Assembly (NCBI GenBank): GCA_964618895.1
Contig: CAZUDO010000068.1
Location: 18,199-82,198 of the forward strand
DNA from: CAZUDO01 sp964618895
GTDB taxonomy: Bacteria; Desulfobacterota; Binatia; DP-6
Length of the DNA: 64,000 nucleotides
Direction: 5' to 3'
The notes below the pieces were generated by a model. That model had not been told where the DNA came from, did no database searches, and saw only the letters and a program-made list of their open reading frames with translations. The translations under genes and the position numbers were made by a program. Of this stretch, positions 55,130-63,635 are shown piece after piece; the first letter of the stretch is position 1, and each line of letters begins with the position of its first letter.

Positions 55130-57703
55130 CTACGCCGCCCGCGCCCCCACCACCACCGGCATCCCCTCCGACGGCGCCAACGTGATGCTGCGCCGCACCA
55201 CGCGCACCGCGTACCCGGGCGCCGCCTGCAGGGCGACGCGGGACAGCATGCGCGCCAGCACGATCTTCATCTCGTAGAGCGCGAACGCCATCCCGACGCA
55301 GCGCCGCACGCCGCCGCCAAAGGGCAGGAACTCGTACGGCGTCGGCCGGCTGCCGAGGAAGCGGGTCGGATCGAAGCGCTCGGGATCGGGCCAGCGCTCG
55401 GGGCGTCGATGCGCCAGGTAGATGCACGGCGCCGCCACCACGTTGGCGGGCAGGTCGTAGCCGCCGATGCGGAGCGGCCGCACCAGCCGCCGGCCGACGA
55501 GCGGGATGATGGGCGTCAAGCGGAGCGTCTCCTTCACGATCGCGTCCAGGTACTCGAGGCGCGCCAGCGCGTCGGGCGCGTCGGGCGCCGCGCGCAGCTC
55601 GGCCAGCAGGCGCGCCAGGACCGGGGGATGCGCGAGCACGTGATGCACCGCCCACGCCAGCGACGTGGCGCTGGTCTCGTGCCCGGCGACGAGCGTGGTC
55701 ACCAGCTCGTCGCGGAGGTGCCGGTCGGTCATGGGCACGCCGGCCTCGTCGCGGGCGTCGAGCAACATGGCAAGGACATCTGTCCGCCCCGCCGTGCCGG
55801 CCGCGCGCCGGCGCGCGATCTCGGCGTAGAGGATGCGGTCGACGCTGTCGCGCAGCTCGACCGCCCGGCTGCGCGCCCCGTTGGCCGCGATGCTGGCCAC
55901 CAGGAGCGGGTTGGCGATGATGCCGAGCAGCTCGGTCAGCTGCCGGCGGAGATCGACCAGCGCCGGGCCCTCGTCCATGCCGAACACGGTGCGCAGGATC
56001 ACTTCCAGGGTGATTTTCTGCATCTCGGCATGGACGGGGAACGGACGGCCGACGGGCCAGAGGTCGACCACCCCATCGGTGATGCGCGCCATCGCCTCCC
56101 CGTAGGCCTGCATGCGCTCACCGTGGAACGGCGGCTGCATCAGGCGGCGCTCGTGCAGATGCTCGCTCCCGTCGAGGAGGAGGAGCGATTGCCGGCCGAG
56201 CAGCGGCTCGAGGACCACGTTGGCCTCGCCGGCGCGCAGCTCTTCTTCGTTGCCGGTGAAGATGTCGCGGATGGCGTCGGGGTGGCTCATGAACACCATC
56301 GGCGGCCGGCCGGGGATGCGCAGCGTGAAGGCGTCGCCGTAGGTCGCGCCGCACTCCTCCATGAACGGGATTGGCCAGCGCAGCCAGCGGAGTGCTTGCA
56401 GGAGCGGCGGCATGGTCGGCCCGGGGGGCAGCCCGTCGGGCACGGCGTCGCCGCCCGGGGCCCGCGACGCCAGCTCCTCGATGAGCGCGCGCTGGATCAG
56501 CATCTGTCCCGGCGCCAGCGTGTGCGAGAGCCCGTTCAGGAGGATCATGACGCGCGCGATGAGCGCAAAATGGCTCGGCACGCGCGCGACGCGATTCTGC
56601 GCCAGCAGGTCGACCAGGCTCAGGTCGTCGCTGTACTCGCCCATGAGCGCCATCACCAGCGCCGGGATGGCCGCCGGGTTGCCGTCCTCGACCACGAAGC
56701 CGGCACTGCGCGCCGCTGCCAGCGTGCCCGGCACGTCGCCCACCAGGCCGGACAGGATCATGGCGGCGATGGCGTCACCGAAGCCCGCCGGCAGCTCCTT
56801 GGCGAGGCCGAAGTCGAGGAGCCCGATCACGTCACCGGGGAGGACGAGGAGGTTCCCCGGATGCGGATCACCCTGGAAGAAACCGTGGCGGAAGATCATG
56901 GTGGCGTACACGTGCGCGACGCACGCGGCGACGCGCCTGAGGTCGGCGCCGGCCACGCGCAGCTGCTCCAGCTCCGTCACCTTGACGCCGTCGAGGTACT
57001 CGAGGACCAGCAGCTTCCCGGTCGAGAGCGCGCGATGCACGCGCGGCACGCGCACCACCGGATCGTCCGCGAACGCCGCCCGCACACGCTCGGTGGACTC
57101 GCCCTCGCGCGCGAAGTCGAGCTCGAGGCCGACGAACTCCGCCACCTCCTCCACCACGCTGCGCAGGTCGAAGTTGGGCTCAAGGCGCGCCACCACCGTC
57201 AGCGCCCGCCGGAGGCTGCTCAGGTCGACGCGCGCCAGGCGGGCGATCTCGGGGTACTGCACCTTCACCACCACCGGCGTCCCGTCGCGCAGCGTGGCAC
57301 GATGCACCTGCGCCAGCGACGCGGCGGCCAGCGCCGTCTCGTCGACGTGGGAGAACACCTCTGCCAGCGGGCGGCCGAGCTCGCGTTCGACGTGCGGGCG
57401 GAGCGTGCTCCACGGGCGCGGCGGCACGCGGTCGTGGAAGCGACCCAGGCGACGGATGAAGGGCGCGGGGAACACGTCGGCGCGCGCGCCCACCACCTGG
57501 CAGACCTTGACGAACAGCCCGGCCAGCTCGACGCCGAGGTCGTGCAGGGCCGCCGCGGTGCGCTCGTGGGCGCGGTCCCAGTCGGCCGGCGTCGGGGACC
57601 ATCCCAGGCGCTCCCGGAGGCGCAGCCGCTCGTAGCGCGTGAAGGCGGCTGCCACCATCGACGCGATCCGAAAGACGCGATAGCCGGCCATGGACGCGAG
57701 CAT
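55130..57703 (-). CDS. ABC1/UbiB-type atypical kinase fused to cytochrome P450
   Basis: One open frame of 857 residues. Residues of about 1-420 are an ABC1/ADCK/UbiB domain: KVCQ at 66-69 in place of the usual KxGQ, Ala-rich loop AAASLAQVHRA, Lys147 (VVVKVQYPEI), ELDFAREGES (ExD), FFQGDPHPGNLLV and DFG at 297-299 (LLDFGLAKEL). From about 427 a P450 begins (PPGPTMPPLLQALRWLRWP): I-helix LVAGHETSATS, ExxR in KETLRL, PERFDPTRF, and heme loop FGGGVRRCVG with Cys802. No stop or frameshift between. The second half would oxidise a substrate; the first would use ATP. Neighbours suggest lipid or steroid metabolism. Confidence 0.9.
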   Translation of the reverse strand: MLASMAGYRVFRIASMVAAAFTRYERLRLRERLGWSPTPADWDRAHERTAAALHDLGVELAGLFVKVCQVVGARADVFPAPFIRRLGRFHDRVPPRPWSTLRPHVERELGRPLAEVFSHVDETALAAASLAQVHRATLRDGTPVVVKVQYPEIARLARVDLSSLRRALTVVARLEPNFDLRSVVEEVAEFVGLELDFAREGESTERVRAAFADDPVVRVPRVHRALSTGKLLVLEYLDGVKVTELEQLRVAGADLRRVAACVAHVYATMIFRHGFFQGDPHPGNLLVLPGDVIGLLDFGLAKELPAGFGDAIAAMILSGLVGDVPGTLAAARSAGFVVEDGNPAAIPALVMALMGEYSDDLSLVDLLAQNRVARVPSHFALIARVMILLNGLSHTLAPGQMLIQRALIEELASRAPGGDAVPDGLPPGPTMPPLLQALRWLRWPIPFMEECGATYGDAFTLRIPGRPPMVFMSHPDAIRDIFTGNEEELRAGEANVVLEPLLGRQSLLLLDGSEHLHERRLMQPPFHGERMQAYGEAMARITDGVVDLWPVGRPFPVHAEMQKITLEVILRTVFGMDEGPALVDLRRQLTELLGIIANPLLVASIAANGARSRAVELRDSVDRILYAEIARRRAAGTAGRTDVLAMLLDARDEAGVPMTDRHLRDELVTTLVAGHETSATSLAWAVHHVLAHPPVLARLLAELRAAPDAPDALARLEYLDAIVKETLRLTPIIPLVGRRLVRPLRIGGYDLPANVVAAPCIYLAHRRPERWPDPERFDPTRFLGSRPTPYEFLPFGGGVRRCVGMAFALYEMKIVLARMLSRVALQAAPGYAVRVVRRSITLAPSEGMPVVVGARAA

Positions 57704-57753
57704 CGGGCACCTCCCTCCCCCGGCCTAGCAGTACCCGGAAGACGGCGAAAGGT

Positions 57754-58254
57754 TCAGGACAGGTCGACGCGGAAGAAGCCGCCCGCGCTCTGGTCGAGGA
57801 CGGCCACGGGGGCGCGCCCCGCCAGGCTCCCGAGGGCATTCATCACACGTATGATCCAGTACTTGCGCACCAGCAGATCGTACTCGCGGCGCTTGTCCGG
57901 GGCAGTGGTGACGGGGGTGACCGTGCCCGTGAAGCGCTCGGGCCCGATCTGGAGCTGCACCTGCGGCGCCTGCTGCACGTTCCGGACCCAGTGGCGGCTC
58001 CGGTCCATGGTCGTCAGGTAGACGGTGTCACCGTCGACGACGAACCAGATGGTCACGTCGTAGGACTTGCCGGTCTTCCGGCCGTGATGGGTGAGGACGA
58101 GGGTCGGACGGTCGGCGATGCGGGCGAGGCGGTCGCGGAGCGGGGCGCCGGAGGTGGCGGCAGCGTTTCCGCCCAGGTCCACCATGTCGTGCAGGACGAG
58201 GACCACGACGGCGCCGACGAGGATCGCGAGGGCGGTCAGGACGCGGCGTCGCAT
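57754..58254 (-). CDS. DDN/F420 or quinone-dependent nitroreductase-family protein (DUF385), membrane-anchored
   Basis: A 166-residue split-barrel protein with an N-terminal membrane helix (LTALAILVGAVVVLVLH). The core TLVLTHHGRKTGKSYDVTIWFVVDGDTVYLTTMD and HWVRNVQQAPQVQLQIG matches the deazaflavin-dependent nitroreductase family, where GRKTGK contacts cofactor phosphate. May supply electrons to the P450s on each side (inference). ATG 58254 used; upstream frame is antisense to the P450. Confidence 0.85.
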   Translation of the reverse strand: MRRRVLTALAILVGAVVVLVLHDMVDLGGNAAATSGAPLRDRLARIADRPTLVLTHHGRKTGKSYDVTIWFVVDGDTVYLTTMDRSRHWVRNVQQAPQVQLQIGPERFTGTVTPVTTAPDKRREYDLLVRKYWIIRVMNALGSLAGRAPVAVLDQSAGGFFRVDLS

Positions 58255-58479
58255 CGGGTCGGTTCTAGCGCAGCTCGGGTTCCCGATGCTACGCCAGCCA
58301 GAACCGGTCGCAGGCACGCTGGTCGGCGAAGCGGGCGCCCATATCCGCGCACCGCTCACCAACCATACGCCAGACCACACACACAATCCTGGTCGAGTAC
58401 GCGTCCGCAACGGCGACAAGGTACGGTGCTCGGCGGTGCGGGATTGCGGTCCGCCGCAACCATCGCCTACAAGTGTTCG

Positions 58480-59679
58480 ATGCCGATTCCTGGCGCGACG
58501 CCGCCGGTGCTGGCGCTGGACGACCCCGAGTTCTACCTCGCCGACCCGGACGCCGCGTTTCGCTCGCTGCGCGAGAGTGCGCCGGTGTACTGGTGTGAGC
58601 GCGCGCGCCTGTGGGCGATCTCCAAGCACGCCGACATCCTGCACGTGGGCCGGAACCCGGAGACGTTCTGCTCCGGGCGCGGCGTCCTGATCCACGATGG
58701 CTTGCGAGACGGCACGATGACGGAGGCGCCGCCGTCGATCATCTTCATGGATCCGCCGCACCACAACCGCTACCGCAAGCTGGTGAGCCGCGCCTTCACG
58801 CCGGGGATGGTGGCCGGGCTCGAGGGACGCATCCGCGCGATCGCCCGGGAGAGCCTCGACGCCATCCGGCCCGGCGAGACGCACGATTTCATCGAGGCGG
58901 TCGCCGTCCCGCTACCGATGCTGGTCATCGCCGAGATGCTGGGCGTCGGGGCCCAGGACCGGGAGACCTTCAAGCGCTGGTCCGACGCCATCATCGCGGC
59001 AGCCGACACCGGCACGTCGCCCGAGTCGATGCAGCACGTGGGCGAGCTGTTCGCGTACTTCTACGCCAAGCTCGGCGAGCGGCGCGCGCAGCCGCACGAC
59101 GATCTGCTCTCGGCGCTGGCGGCGGCGGAGGTCGACGGGGAACGGCTCGCGGACGAGGAGCTCCTGCTGTTCTGCATGACGCTGCTGGTCGCCGGCAACG
59201 AGACGACGCGCAACCTGATCGCCGGCGGGACGAAGGCGCTGCTGGAGTTCCCGGACCAGCGGCGCGCGCTGGCGCGGAACCCCGCCCTCCTTCCCGGCGC
59301 CGTCGAGGAGATGCTGCGCTGGGTGACGCCCATCCGCAGCTTCGCGCGCACGGCGACGCGCGACACGGAGCTCCGCGGGCAACGGATCGCCGCCGGCGAC
59401 TACGTCCTCTTGCTGTACGCATCGGGCAATCGCGACCAGGAGGTCTTCGGCCCCACCGCCGACGCCTTCGACGTGGCGCGCCCCGCGGAGCCGATGCACG
59501 TGTCGTTCGGGTTCGGCGAGCACTTCTGCCTCGGCGCCAGCCTGGCGCGGCTGGAGGCACGCGTGCTGTTCGAGGAGCTCCTCGGGCGCTTTCCGGACCT
59601 CGCATCGGCGGGCGAGGTCGTCCCGCTGCGCTCGACGCTCATGAACGGCATCGTCCGGATGCCGGTCCAGTTCCGGTGA
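58480..59679 (+). CDS. Cytochrome P450 (soluble, bacterial class I type)
   Basis: A 399-residue P450. Visible: MDPPHHNRYRKLVSRAFTP in the N-half, I-helix LLVAGNETTRNL, ExxR as EEMLRW, and the heme loop FGFGEHFCLGASLARLE. This is the form seen in CYP125/142-like and other bacterial families that oxidise lipids or steroids. Its stop overlaps the GTG of the thiolase gene, so oxidation and thiolytic/aldolytic cleavage are likely linked. Redox partners are not in the window. Confidence 0.93.
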   Translation: MPIPGATPPVLALDDPEFYLADPDAAFRSLRESAPVYWCERARLWAISKHADILHVGRNPETFCSGRGVLIHDGLRDGTMTEAPPSIIFMDPPHHNRYRKLVSRAFTPGMVAGLEGRIRAIARESLDAIRPGETHDFIEAVAVPLPMLVIAEMLGVGAQDRETFKRWSDAIIAAADTGTSPESMQHVGELFAYFYAKLGERRAQPHDDLLSALAAAEVDGERLADEELLLFCMTLLVAGNETTRNLIAGGTKALLEFPDQRRALARNPALLPGAVEEMLRWVTPIRSFARTATRDTELRGQRIAAGDYVLLLYASGNRDQEVFGPTADAFDVARPAEPMHVSFGFGEHFCLGASLARLEARVLFEELLGRFPDLASAGEVVPLRSTLMNGIVRMPVQFR

Positions 59680-60854
59680 ACGCGATCGGCGACAAAGCGG
59701 CCATCGTCGGGATCGGCCAGACGCCGTTCGCGCGCAGTCTCGGTCGCTCCGAGTTCGACATGGCGGTCGAGGCGATCTTCAACGCCTGCGACGATGCCGG
59801 CATCTCGCCCCGCGACATCGACGGGGTCGTGCGCTACGACATGGAGACCACGGACGAGGAGAACCTGCTCGCCGTCCTGGGGAATCCCGAGATCCGCTAC
59901 CAGGCGAGCACGAGCTGGGGCGGCGGTGGCTCGGTCAGCGTGCTCGTGCACGCGGCGGTCGCGATCGCCGCCGGCATGGCCGACACCGTCCTGGTCTTCC
60001 GCTCGCGGGCGCGCGGCAAGACGTCGGTGTTCGGCAAGGACGCGCTCCTCGGTGGCCGGTACTGGGAGCGCCTGGCGGATCGACTGCCCGGCCTCAACCA
60101 ATGGCACGTTCCGCACGGGCTGGTGAGTGCGTTTCAGGAGATGGCGATGATCACGCGTCGCCACATGATCGAGTACGGGACCACGGACGATCACTTCGCC
60201 GAGGTGGCGGTCACGTTCCGCACGCACGCCGGGCGTAACCCCCATGCCGTGATGCGCCAGCCGATGACGATCGCGGACCATCACGCTTCCCGCGTCGTCG
60301 CCGACCCGCTGCGCGTCTTCGACTGCAACATCGAGACCGACGGCGCGTGCGCCCTGATCGTCACCTCGCTCGAGCGCGCCCGCGACCTGCGCCAGCGCCC
60401 GGCGATCATCCATGCCGGCGCGCTCGCCGCCGGCTCGCATCACATCCGGCTCTCGACGTTGTTCGCGCGCGACCGCGACCAGGACAGCGCGGTCCGTGTC
60501 GGCCGCCAGCTGTGGGACAACACCGGCCTCACCCCGCCCAACATCGACGCGTTCTTCTGCTACGACTTCTTCACCTCGTTCGTGATCATGGCGCTCGAGG
60601 ACTACGGCTTCTGCGATCGTGGCGACGGCGGGCCGTTCGTGAGCGGGGGCGCGCTCCGCTTCGACACGGGGTACCTGCCGACCAACACCAACGGGGGACA
60701 GCTGTCCGAGGCGTTCATTCACGGCCTCAACAACAACCTGGAAGCGGTCCGCCAGATCCGCGGCACCTCCACCGCGCAGGTGGTCGGGTGCGAGCTCGTC
60801 CTGCTCGCGGGCGCGAACACCGACCCCACCGGGGCGGTCATCCTGAGGAGATGA
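59676..60854 (+). CDS. SCP-x/Ltp2-like thiolase-fold lipid-transfer protein
   Basis: A 392-residue thiolase-superfamily protein (AAIVGIGQTPFARSLGRSEFDMAVEAI; NIDAFFCYDFFTSFVIMALEDYGFC; TNTNGGQLSEAFIHG). The usual nucleophilic Cys near residue 85-95 is missing (STSWGGGGSVSV), as in Ltp2-type retro-aldolases that work with a DUF35 partner in steroid side-chain removal. The next gene is a DUF35 protein. GTG start overlaps the P450 stop (GTGA). Confidence 0.88.
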   Translation: MNAIGDKAAIVGIGQTPFARSLGRSEFDMAVEAIFNACDDAGISPRDIDGVVRYDMETTDEENLLAVLGNPEIRYQASTSWGGGGSVSVLVHAAVAIAAGMADTVLVFRSRARGKTSVFGKDALLGGRYWERLADRLPGLNQWHVPHGLVSAFQEMAMITRRHMIEYGTTDDHFAEVAVTFRTHAGRNPHAVMRQPMTIADHHASRVVADPLRVFDCNIETDGACALIVTSLERARDLRQRPAIIHAGALAAGSHHIRLSTLFARDRDQDSAVRVGRQLWDNTGLTPPNIDAFFCYDFFTSFVIMALEDYGFCDRGDGGPFVSGGALRFDTGYLPTNTNGGQLSEAFIHGLNNNLEAVRQIRGTSTAQVVGCELVLLAGANTDPTGAVILRR

Positions 60855-60859
60855 CGGCG

Positions 60860-61294
60860 ATGGCCAATCTACGCGAGCAGGCGATCACCCGCACCCGCCC
60901 CCTGCCCCAGATCACCCTCGACAATCGCGAATTCTACGACGCAACCCGCAAGGGCGAGCTCCGGTTCCAACGGTGCTCCGACTGCGGCACCTGGCGGCAC
61001 TATCCGCGGCCGGCCTGCCCGCAGTGCCTGTCCCGGCGCTACCGCTGGGAGCTCGCGAGCGGACGCGGGCGCATCTACACGTGGACCATCGTGCACGGCC
61101 CGACCCTGCCGGCGTTCGAGGGCGAGGTCCCGTACAACGTGATCGACGTCCTCCTGGACGAAGGCATCCACTTCCAGAGCCAGCTGCTCGACTGCCCCCC
61201 CGAGGAGATCCGCGCGGACCTGGTGGTGCAGGCGATCTTCGTGCCCGTGAGCGAGGACGTCGTCCTGGTCAAGTTCCGTCGCGCGGCGACGTAG
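60860..61294 (+). CDS. DUF35 OB-fold/zinc-ribbon acyl-CoA-associated protein
   Basis: A 144-residue partner of the thiolase. Rubredoxin-like zinc ribbon CSDCGTWRHYPRPACPQC, then the OB fold (GRGRIYTWTIVHGPTLPAFEGEVPYNVIDVLLDEG). GAGGAG lies at 60845-60850, giving good spacing to the ATG at 60860; the ATG at 60851 overlaps the thiolase stop but has no spacer. Such proteins bind thiolases and CoA esters (ChsH2-like). Confidence 0.9.
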   Translation: MANLREQAITRTRPLPQITLDNREFYDATRKGELRFQRCSDCGTWRHYPRPACPQCLSRRYRWELASGRGRIYTWTIVHGPTLPAFEGEVPYNVIDVLLDEGIHFQSQLLDCPPEEIRADLVVQAIFVPVSEDVVLVKFRRAAT

Positions 61295-61314
61295 CACTGC
61301 GGCTTGGTCGACTC

Positions 61315-63054
61315 TCAATCATGCTCGTCGGCGGCGCCAAGCCCCTGGCGCCCGACCTTCCTTCCTCCGACGATGGTCCCGACGACGCCAATGTTCCTGA
61401 TCCGGTCCGGATCCACTTTCAGCGGATTGGCGTCGAGGATCGTGAGATCCGCGTCCTTGCCAGTCTCGAGCGTGCCGGCATCGTTCTCCATCCGCAGGAG
61501 CCAGGCGGCACTGCGGGTGTAGCCAGCCAACGCCTCCTCGGCGGTCAACTTCTGATCGGGGCCCAACACCGTGCCATTGGGCGCCCGACGCATGACTGCG
61601 GTCCACATCGAGTGCAGCGGATTCGGCGGGGTGATGGGAGCGTCGTTGTGCAGGCCGTACGGAATCCCGTGGGTGATGGCGTCGCGTACGGCGGTGATCC
61701 GCTGAGCGCGTTTCGGGCCATAGGTGTTCACCTGGTGCATGTCGCCCCAGTAGTCGAGGTGTACGGTCATGAACGAGATGGCCACCGTCACGCCCGAGTC
61801 CGTCCGGATGCGCTCGATGCGCTCGAACTGGTCCGGGCGGATGTACTGCCCGTGAATGATCACCGGGCGAACGTCCGTGCGGCCCGTCTCCTTGATGGCG
61901 TACTCGATCGCGTCGAGGTACCAGTCGGTCGCCTGGTCGCCGTTGCAGTGCACGTGCGGGTCGAGCCCCGACGCGAAGATCCACTTCACCTGCTGCTCGA
62001 GGTCCTCGGGCTTGATGAAGACCGGCGGATTCGCCCCCGGGAAGTTCACGTAGCCCCCCTTGATGAGCGCGGTGCCGCCCTGCGAGGAACCGTCGTTCCA
62101 CAGTTTCACGAAGCGGTACTTCGTCATCGCGTTCTCGTACTTGGCGCGGTCAGAGACCATCGCGCGGACCTTGGGCTCCATGTAGGCAAAGCCAGCGACC
62201 ATCCGCACCGGCCACTCGGGCGTCGACGACGCTTCAAGCAAGATCGCCGGCGCCACGTCGCTCAGTATCCCCCCCTCGGTGGAGGTCGTGATACCCACGC
62301 GGGCGTGCGCGTTCGCGCCGCGAATCGCGGTCTCGACCGTCGAGGTCGGAGGGGGAAAGACCGCGAACATCGCCGAGAGCTCGATCAGCCGCCCCGTGAG
62401 CTGTCCGTCCGCACCCTTCAGGTATTCACCGCCCGGAGGATTGGGCGTTTTCGGCGTCAGCTTCGCCATCTCCAGCGCCTTCGTGTTGGCGGTGGCGGCG
62501 TGACCCGACTGGTCGATGACGAAGACCGGCACGTCACTACGGACCGCGTCGAGATCGGCGCGGGTCATGGGCCGCTTGTCCTTGTAGAGCTGGATGTCGA
62601 AGCCATACACCGCCACCCACCCCTTCGCGTCGGGCTTCGCGGTGCGGAGTTTCTCCAGGAGCTCGGCGATGCTCTTCGTGGTCGACGGGTACACGTCGAT
62701 GAAGCCCAGCGTGGCACCGTAGTCGAGCGTGTGCGAGTGGGTCTCGATGAATCCCGGGGTCACGGTCTTGCCGCCCAGGTCGGTCACCTTGGCACTCGCG
62801 CCCGCTGCCGCCTCGACCTCACCCCGCGACCCGATGGCAATGATTCGGCCGTCGCGCCAGGCAATCGCCTCGGCCCAGGGCTGCGCCGGGTTCATGGTCA
62901 CGATGTCGGCATGCACGAGAATTTGTGCCGAGTTCGGTGCGGTCGGCTCCTTCGTCGGTGACGCGCCCCGCTGACAGCTCACGGACAGCAGCGTTGCGGG
63001 AATGACAACGGCCGTTACGGCGAGGCGTCGGATCGTGGTGCGGCATGATTTCAT
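61315..63054 (-). CDS. YtcJ-like amidohydrolase lipoprotein
   Basis: A 579-residue exported metal-dependent amidohydrolase. Lipobox LLSVSC at about 24, then ILVHADIVTMNPAQPWAEAIAW, the metal motif GFIETHSHTLDYGATLGF, HVHCNGDQATDWYLDAIE, IIHGQYIRPDQF, and a C-terminal DLTILDANPL. YtcJ-type enzymes often act on amides or N-formyl compounds; substrate not known. By eye, base use here looks less GC-rich than in the genes to the left, consistent with transfer. AGAAGAGG precedes the ATG at 63054. The integron-like palindrome lies just upstream. Confidence 0.9.
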   Translation of the reverse strand: MKSCRTTIRRLAVTAVVIPATLLSVSCQRGASPTKEPTAPNSAQILVHADIVTMNPAQPWAEAIAWRDGRIIAIGSRGEVEAAAGASAKVTDLGGKTVTPGFIETHSHTLDYGATLGFIDVYPSTTKSIAELLEKLRTAKPDAKGWVAVYGFDIQLYKDKRPMTRADLDAVRSDVPVFVIDQSGHAATANTKALEMAKLTPKTPNPPGGEYLKGADGQLTGRLIELSAMFAVFPPPTSTVETAIRGANAHARVGITTSTEGGILSDVAPAILLEASSTPEWPVRMVAGFAYMEPKVRAMVSDRAKYENAMTKYRFVKLWNDGSSQGGTALIKGGYVNFPGANPPVFIKPEDLEQQVKWIFASGLDPHVHCNGDQATDWYLDAIEYAIKETGRTDVRPVIIHGQYIRPDQFERIERIRTDSGVTVAISFMTVHLDYWGDMHQVNTYGPKRAQRITAVRDAITHGIPYGLHNDAPITPPNPLHSMWTAVMRRAPNGTVLGPDQKLTAEEALAGYTRSAAWLLRMENDAGTLETGKDADLTILDANPLKVDPDRIRNIGVVGTIVGGRKVGRQGLGAADEHD

Positions 63055-63106
63055 GGCTCGGCCTCTTCTCGAGTTCACTGCGTGTGTGGATCGCGTTGCG
63101 CCCGGC

Positions 63107-63199
63107 GGCTAACGACTTGGCGTTGAGTAGCGCGCGCGCACCGGGGCCCGGCCATGACGAGCCGTTTCTGCGCGGGTCCGCTCCAACGCCGTGTTAGAC
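63107..63199. other. Integron attC-like recombination site
   Basis: A 93-base imperfect palindrome with the attC layout: outer boxes GGCTAAC (63107-63113) and GTTAGAC (63193-63199), inner boxes GGCGTTGAG (63119-63127) and CTCCAACGCC (63181-63190). The inner pair is complementary except for one extra base, like the extrahelical base of attC. GTTAGAC fits the R' consensus GTTRRRY. No integrase or second site was found in this window. Confidence 0.55.
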
Positions 63200-63223
63200 C
63201 ACGCCCGGGTGGCTGTAGTGGCG

Positions 63224-63442
63224 CTACTCAAGGTCGGGTAGCTGGTCACGACGCACCAAGACGCGGATCGATCGCGCCTTACCCGGGAGCCGCTCGATAA
63301 GCCTGCGCGCCTCCAGCGTGAGGACCATCTCATGGACCGCGGGTGGGGATACGCTGAAGTAACGCTGCATCTCCGCCTCCGACGGAGGGTGACCCTGGAT
63401 CCTGGTGTAGTAATGGAGTATTCGCCACCATAAAGGGCAGGT
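63224..63442 (-). pseudogene. Truncated LexA-type winged-helix DNA-binding gene
   Basis: The minus-strand frame reads YYTRIQGHPPSEAEMQRYF, then SPPAVHEMVLTLEARRLIER and PGKARSIRVLV up to a TAG at 63224. This is the small LexA-like wHTH found in many mobile or cassette contexts (PP.EADMQR.F..TPPSVH.MVLTLE). A TGA at 63443 and no suitable ATG upstream mean the N-terminus is lost; an internal ATG at 63370 would give only 48 residues. Confidence 0.55.
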
Positions 63443-63521
63443 TCATTCCGTGGGCGATGACGTGACCTGCCGCGGCTTACATACGCCAGGTCATTCACTG
63501 CTCTCATGGTCCAACCCGCCC

Positions 63522-63635
63522 TCATATCCCCAACTCCTCACAGTTCTCCTCAATCTTCGTCGCCAGCTCCGCTGCTTCCTTGTTGAGGTCGGCCGGCTCG
63601 CTGCGAACATCGCAGAATCCTTCGATCGCGCTCAT
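63522..63635 (-). CDS. 37-residue coiled-coil-like ORF overlapping the DUF1016 gene
   Basis: ATG at 63635 overlaps the DUF1016 stop (ATGA); product MSAIEGFCDVRSEPADLNKE followed by AAELATKIEENCEELGI. The Leu/Ala heptad-like pattern suggests a short helix or coil, like the extreme C-termini of type I methylase (HsdM) subunits. Could be a genuine short gene or the tail of a deleted one. Confidence 0.4.
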   Translation of the reverse strand: MSAIEGFCDVRSEPADLNKEAAELATKIEENCEELGI

